This document shows, piece by piece, positions 59,613 through 64,000 of a DNA stretch of 64,000 nucleotides. Both the position numbers and the translations under genes were made by a program. The stretch spans positions 7,488,400 to 7,552,399 of the forward strand of contig OY848924.1 in NCBI GenBank assembly GCA_963693285.1. The letters are read 5' to 3'. The notes below the pieces were generated by a model. That model had not been told where the DNA came from and searched no databases. It worked only from the letters and a program-made list of their open reading frames with translations. This stretch comes from Xestospongia muta. Lineage: Eukaryota; Porifera; Demospongiae; Haplosclerida; Petrosiidae. Numbering within the stretch: position 1 is the stretch's first letter; each line of letters starts with the position of its first letter.

Positions 59613-62600
59613 TCAACAATGTGTTTCTATCATGTTTGGCTGTTCATTGTTTTGAATAAAACGAATATAACCTTTTTCGTCTACATAGACTGTTTTTTTT
59701 GAAAATACTTCATTGACACTGACTGGAGTTTGACAATTTACATATGATTTATTCGATGACAGACTTTCTGTACTTGTTATACTAGAATTATCAAGAGATT
59801 CAGTGAGGCTTGCAATACTGTGTCTACTCGATAGTTTCTTATGAGATTTGTATATATTAGTTCCTGAGCTAGTAACAGGTGTTGTTATTTCATCATTGAG
59901 GCAGCCCTCTTTTGTATCCTCTTGCACAATACATGTAGCTAAAGAAGGCCAGCTGTTTGCACGATGATTTGACTTAGAAGAGTCAGTTTCAATACTGTAT
60001 ATGGGCGGACTGGAATCTGTCCTTGCGTTAGATCCTGTTCCAACATTATCAGTGTGCAGTGCAGTTGTTGCAAAGTAGTTGTGAGGTGGTTCCAATTTCT
60101 CAGTTAATAATAGTTCCTCTTCTGCTTCGATTAAATCAGCTTCTAAGCTTACGTGGTAGTCATTTGATTGTAAGGTTGACACAACTGATGATGCTGTTAC
60201 GTCACTGCCACCATAACCACTACTGCAGGCACTGGTATCTCTTGGATGAAAATGTCTTGGATCATCTACTTGAAATGTTCGTCCATTTGTTGCTACTTGG
60301 ACATTTATATCACAGTCACTGTCATCTATAATGATAGAAGAATCAGCATTTAACCCTTTTGGCGGTTGTTCAGGGTTGAGTGGAGAAGTCCCACTGTCCT
60401 CTTCAGTAATGGTTTCAGTAAGTGGGTGTGTCCCTTTTGAGAATTCTGAAGCAGTTTCTTTAAACTTGCGAGTAATTTCAACTTTTGTAAACGTGTCACT
60501 GATATGCGTGGAGACATTCAGTTGAGGTGAAGGTAAGGAGGTAACATCATCAAGATAGATAGACCGTATATCTGTTTTAATCGAGAAGTTATCTGAGAAC
60601 TCGTCCCATTTTAGGGTAGTATCCTGTTAATAAAATAACACATGAGTACTTGCATTGTATGACGTATAAACACAACAATGTTGTATACTACCAAGTTTGC
60701 ATGTATATATAGGAATTAATGATCACTAGTTGCTCATGCATTCAGACTAATGTCAAAAGACAGCTGCTATTTTACTGAATATTTTCTGCCTACTTAACAG
60801 TCCCATTTAATCCAGGTCATAATGCTTCATACTATTATTATATGTAACTATAATTAATAAAAACATACAATAATGCTATTACTGATAGATCCAGCAACTA
60901 TAAAATCATTCCAGGTGGTACATCCAGTGATGGGTGTGGCTAATGCTTTAGATCCCAGTCAATACATTACCTTCAAATCTTATAAGCTAACAGGTTCTTT
61001 ATATCAAGAACCAAATTATACATTCCAAGTAAGAGTGGGTAAGAGACTGTTAACACTCATCATTGATGTGTTTTCACAGAATATGACGAAGCCATGTATA
61101 TAGCTGAGTAAACTGACAAAATATTTTAATACTAATCGTAACTACCAAGGCAACTAAGTAGCTATAATTAATGGTTATCTAAACAACAGGCATGATAGGT
61201 GATTTGTGTCAACAACTTGACACTGATTTCCTCGTTGTCATGACTTTGTTTTATGTGTTATAGTTCTTGAATATCTCATTATTAAAGTCTCTATACTATA
61301 TCATTCCAGAGGAAGCTAGATCATTGACACAATTATGGTTTATTGAACCAACTAGACAATCATGCTTTTATTGAAAAATGTTGATTGTTTCATTTAGTCT
61401 TTGTACTAGTAATTAGAATCATAGCTAGATAAACAAGTTTGGTGGTGGACTGTAGTATGATTTCAAAATTGTTGTTAAGATCATGTTCACATCAATAGAA
61501 TGTGTCTATGGATACTAGTGTGTTCACCAAACAATGCATGTAATATTCTACGAAAACGAGTGACTCTTTAAAAATGCGAAGTGCAATTTTTGAATTAAAT
61601 GTTTGAGTGGTTGACAAGATAATTGCTTGCAGCTGTTGCACTGATGTCAAATATATTAATTAGTTGTCACAATAATCCAAACAATTCTAACAAGAATAAT
61701 AACATAATGTAGTATAGTTAGTTTACTCATAGTAGTGATCAATAAATCATAGTTGGACAGGGAAGTTAGCAATCAATAAATAGTTAAGGTTAGATATTTA
61801 GATTCCCGGGCAAATGTTACTTAAAAAGTAGAACAATTTGTTGTTTTCTTGTTTAAATGTGATAATTGAAATGCATTCCTGATTTAATTGATGGCTTACC
61901 AGTTGATTTGAGTTGAAAATCTTTATTTGTAATTGTTTTTTTCTTCGCCGGTTTCGCAACAATAAGAGAATCACAATTGTTAAGATTGCCATCAATATAA
62001 ATATAACAACACAAAACAACACAATTATTATCACTGTAGAATTGTTAGCACCTGTGTGATTATATAAAAAATAGTTATTAAATATTTATAGATATAAAAT
62101 TAATGAATATTATTAATCCATACCGAACACAATAACAATAACAATAACAATACTTTATTAGAGATTCATACAATTGCATTGAATTTTGTGCAGACATTAA
62201 TACAGTAACCACACTATTAAAAAGGACACTAAACTACGATATGACTGTGGTATGATTGTATATTTCTTGATATGTAGTAATTTGAGGACAAGCCTTTCAT
62301 TTAAATAACAATAAACAGAATTCTAACAAAAATATTACTTTACCTCTAGTTATGGGTGGTGGTGTCTGAAGTACCTTTACAAGAGTTGCTGTTGTTGTAA
62401 CTAAATATGAAAGAATAAATGATAATTATACAGAGAAAGAGAGAGAGAGAGAGTTAACAATACATTTGATTATGTCACTGTTAAACTATGTGTTAATATA
62501 AAACCATACTTATTAAATATTCATAGTATAGTGCCAATGAATATTATTAACTACTAGTAGACCACAACAATTCTTAGAGATTTACAATTGTATTTCAAAT

Positions 62601-63687
62601 TTTGTACAAATATGAATTCAGTAGCCACACAACTAAAGAAGATGAACGTATTCTGAGAATTCCATATAAGTTGTACAAGATGTAACAAGACAAATTCTAA
62701 GAATATAATCCTGAATATCATAGGATGAATTCACTAACCGCAATAATTAAAGGACAAATGACTACTAATTATACTAATAACTCCTATTGAAATGCTCTCA
62801 AATCCTCTCAAATAGCAAGTTTGATGATTATGTTTAGCTCCTAGCAACATGACTTTCTTATAAAACCACTAAATATAATTCAATTAAATATTTAACGACT
62901 GATTTCATGTCCTCTCTTTCTCTCGTTACTTTAGTACATAACATTGCCTCTCTTTCCAATAAATAATATCGAGGATATCCATTTCATTGCAACAAGAACA
63001 AAACATTAACTCTAAATTGAAAATATTTTACCTTCAATATCTTTACTAAGAATAGTAACAGCTGTGGTAGGAAGAAGTGGCGATGTTTGAAATACAGGAA
63101 GAGTTGTAGCAGCTTTAACTAATATGAAAGAACAAATGATATCATGCTAGAATTAGATATATATATAGAGAGAGAGAGAGAGAGATAATATTTGGTATAG
63201 AATACTGACCTTCTGTTGATGGTGTACAATCTCCAAGTGTTTTAGAGAAGTCTAAATTCCTCAGACGATAAATAGCTAAAGAAAAAAAGGAAATGGAGAG
63301 TGTTATGTTATTTATAAAAGTTAGTTTAACAATTGTGTTTACATTATAAAAATGTGCAGTTAAATCAAATTTTTATCTTGTACTCTAGTGGAACTAAGGA
63401 CATCCTCAATACTCAAGACGTTAATTTTAGTTCCATATTAATATTTTAATGGATGGCTGTGTTGAGGAGTCCTCTACATGGACAACACATCATGATGGCA
63501 ATATATTATAGAACACGTTTTATTTAGAATAGAACAAACCTGGTACTGTTTTTCCAACAATGTTCTGTACAGGATCAGAGGAGATATTAGTTCCGTTAAT
63601 AATAGCAGAGAAAGAGCATATAGATCCAACAGGGATATTTGGAAATGTAATGACACCACCTATTGAAGTAATGTTTAGTTCTCTAGT

Positions 63688-63738
<51 letters not shown>

Positions 63739-63938
63739 ACAATAAAATATCAATCAATCAACAATGCATTTACTTACATTGATGATGATCTGCTCTTTGT
63801 TCAGACACAAACCAGAGATTTCCAGAAACAAACCTTCCCTTTCTTCTTCGAGCAGTGAACAGGCAACATCACATTCAATTTCCCAAGACAAGGAAACATT
63901 CCTATCTATACTTGTCACATTGAGGGACAATGAATTAT
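59613..63938 (-). CDS. Receptor R3: FN3-like ectodomain, three mucin exons, TM, long tail (5' end beyond window)
   Basis: Exons 63778-63938 (FN3-like first half, NVSLSWEIECDVAC), 63540-63690 (second half, ITFPNIPVGSICSF), three short phase 1-1 exons 63210-63275, 63032-63118 and 62344-62400 (Thr/Pro-rich spacer), 61900-62051 (TM about VLFCVVIFILMAILTIVILLLL, then RNRRRKK), 59613-60623 (tail). Phases agree. The tail of 336 residues is Ser/Thr-rich with Tyr motifs (PIYSI, NIYKS, TVYVDEKGYIRF) and no recognisable domain. The acceptor of exon 63690 is a (CA)n(CT)n microsatellite. The signal peptide is outside the window. Same family as R1 and R2 by intron position and W/C pattern. Confidence 0.75.
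60873..61103 (+). CDS. Small + strand ORF nested in R3 intron, possible exon or fragment
   Basis: Open frame of 76 codons opposite R3. An in-frame part from about 60889 reads DPATIKSFQVVHPVMGVANA..YITFKSYKLTGSLYQEPNY and looks protein-like in composition. A preceding ATAG (acceptor-like) and a following CCAA|GTAAGA (donor-like, about 61028-61034) suggest a single exon or a retro-fragment of another gene. No partner exons were found. Not recognised. Confidence 0.3.
   Translation: MLLLIDPATIKSFQVVHPVMGVANALDPSQYITFKSYKLTGSLYQEPNYTFQVRVGKRLLTLIIDVFSQNMTKPCI
63691..63738. repeat. (GT)n(GA)n compound microsatellite at an R3 acceptor
   Basis: On the coding (-) strand this is (CT)n(CA)n running straight into CAG|TTTACT, the acceptor of exon 63540-63690. 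Confidence 0.9.
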
Positions 63939-64000
63939 CTATTAAGAGAGAAAAATATAAAGGAAGTTTGAAAAGAGTGAGTGGTAATATCAATGACATT

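Overview
The window is metazoan nuclear DNA: AT-rich, with spliced genes whose introns are often only 46-70 bp with GT..AG ends, and with Eph-type ectodomains, TAF10, SRRM1, a Y-box protein and an espin homologue. The very short introns, abundant simple repeats and lineage-specific receptor arrays suggest a sponge (a demosponge such as Amphimedon). That species guess is an inference, not a demonstrated identity.

Layout. (1) 1-16627, + strand: a tandem array of receptor genes with an ectodomain in Eph-receptor order (signal peptide, Eph-like ligand-binding domain, Cys-rich/EGF-like segment, one to three FN3 domains, TM) but with no kinase. The cytoplasmic tail is either about 130 residues and Tyr-rich, or about 20 residues. 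Four copies look functional (one is cut by the window start), two are broken, and between them lie two degenerate chimeric segments. (2) 16926-27288, - strand: a very large secreted protein with LDLa repeats, two VWA domains, about twelve Ig domains and a mucin-like repeat exon. Pieces of its mucin and Ig exons occur, in degenerate form, inside the Eph-like array. (3) 27960-48760: ordinary single-copy genes. These are an intronless PD-(D/E)XK-like protein (-), a Y-box RNA-binding protein (+), an espin homologue (+), TAF10 (-, with a 4-kb intron), an orphan 520-aa intronless protein (-), an intronless Golgi-type sulfotransferase (+), a TK2/dNK-type deoxynucleoside kinase (+) and SRRM1 (-). (4) 49094-64000: three genes of a second receptor family with a divergent FN3-like ectodomain split by a phase-0 intron, mucin-like exons, TM, and mostly long tails with Tyr or Ser motifs.

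Nearly every exon in the Eph-like array and the VWA/Ig gene is bounded by phase-1 introns. This explains how domains have been duplicated, lost and swapped within and between these genes. The most interesting system is the kinase-less Eph-like family, with a canonical ITIM in one tail, next to a giant VWA/Ig/mucin matrix-type protein with which it has exchanged exons. A self/non-self or immune-type recognition role is possible but is inference only.

All gene models were built by hand from reading frames, splice signals, intron phase and comparison between the paralogues in the window. In every complete model the summed exon lengths are divisible by three.
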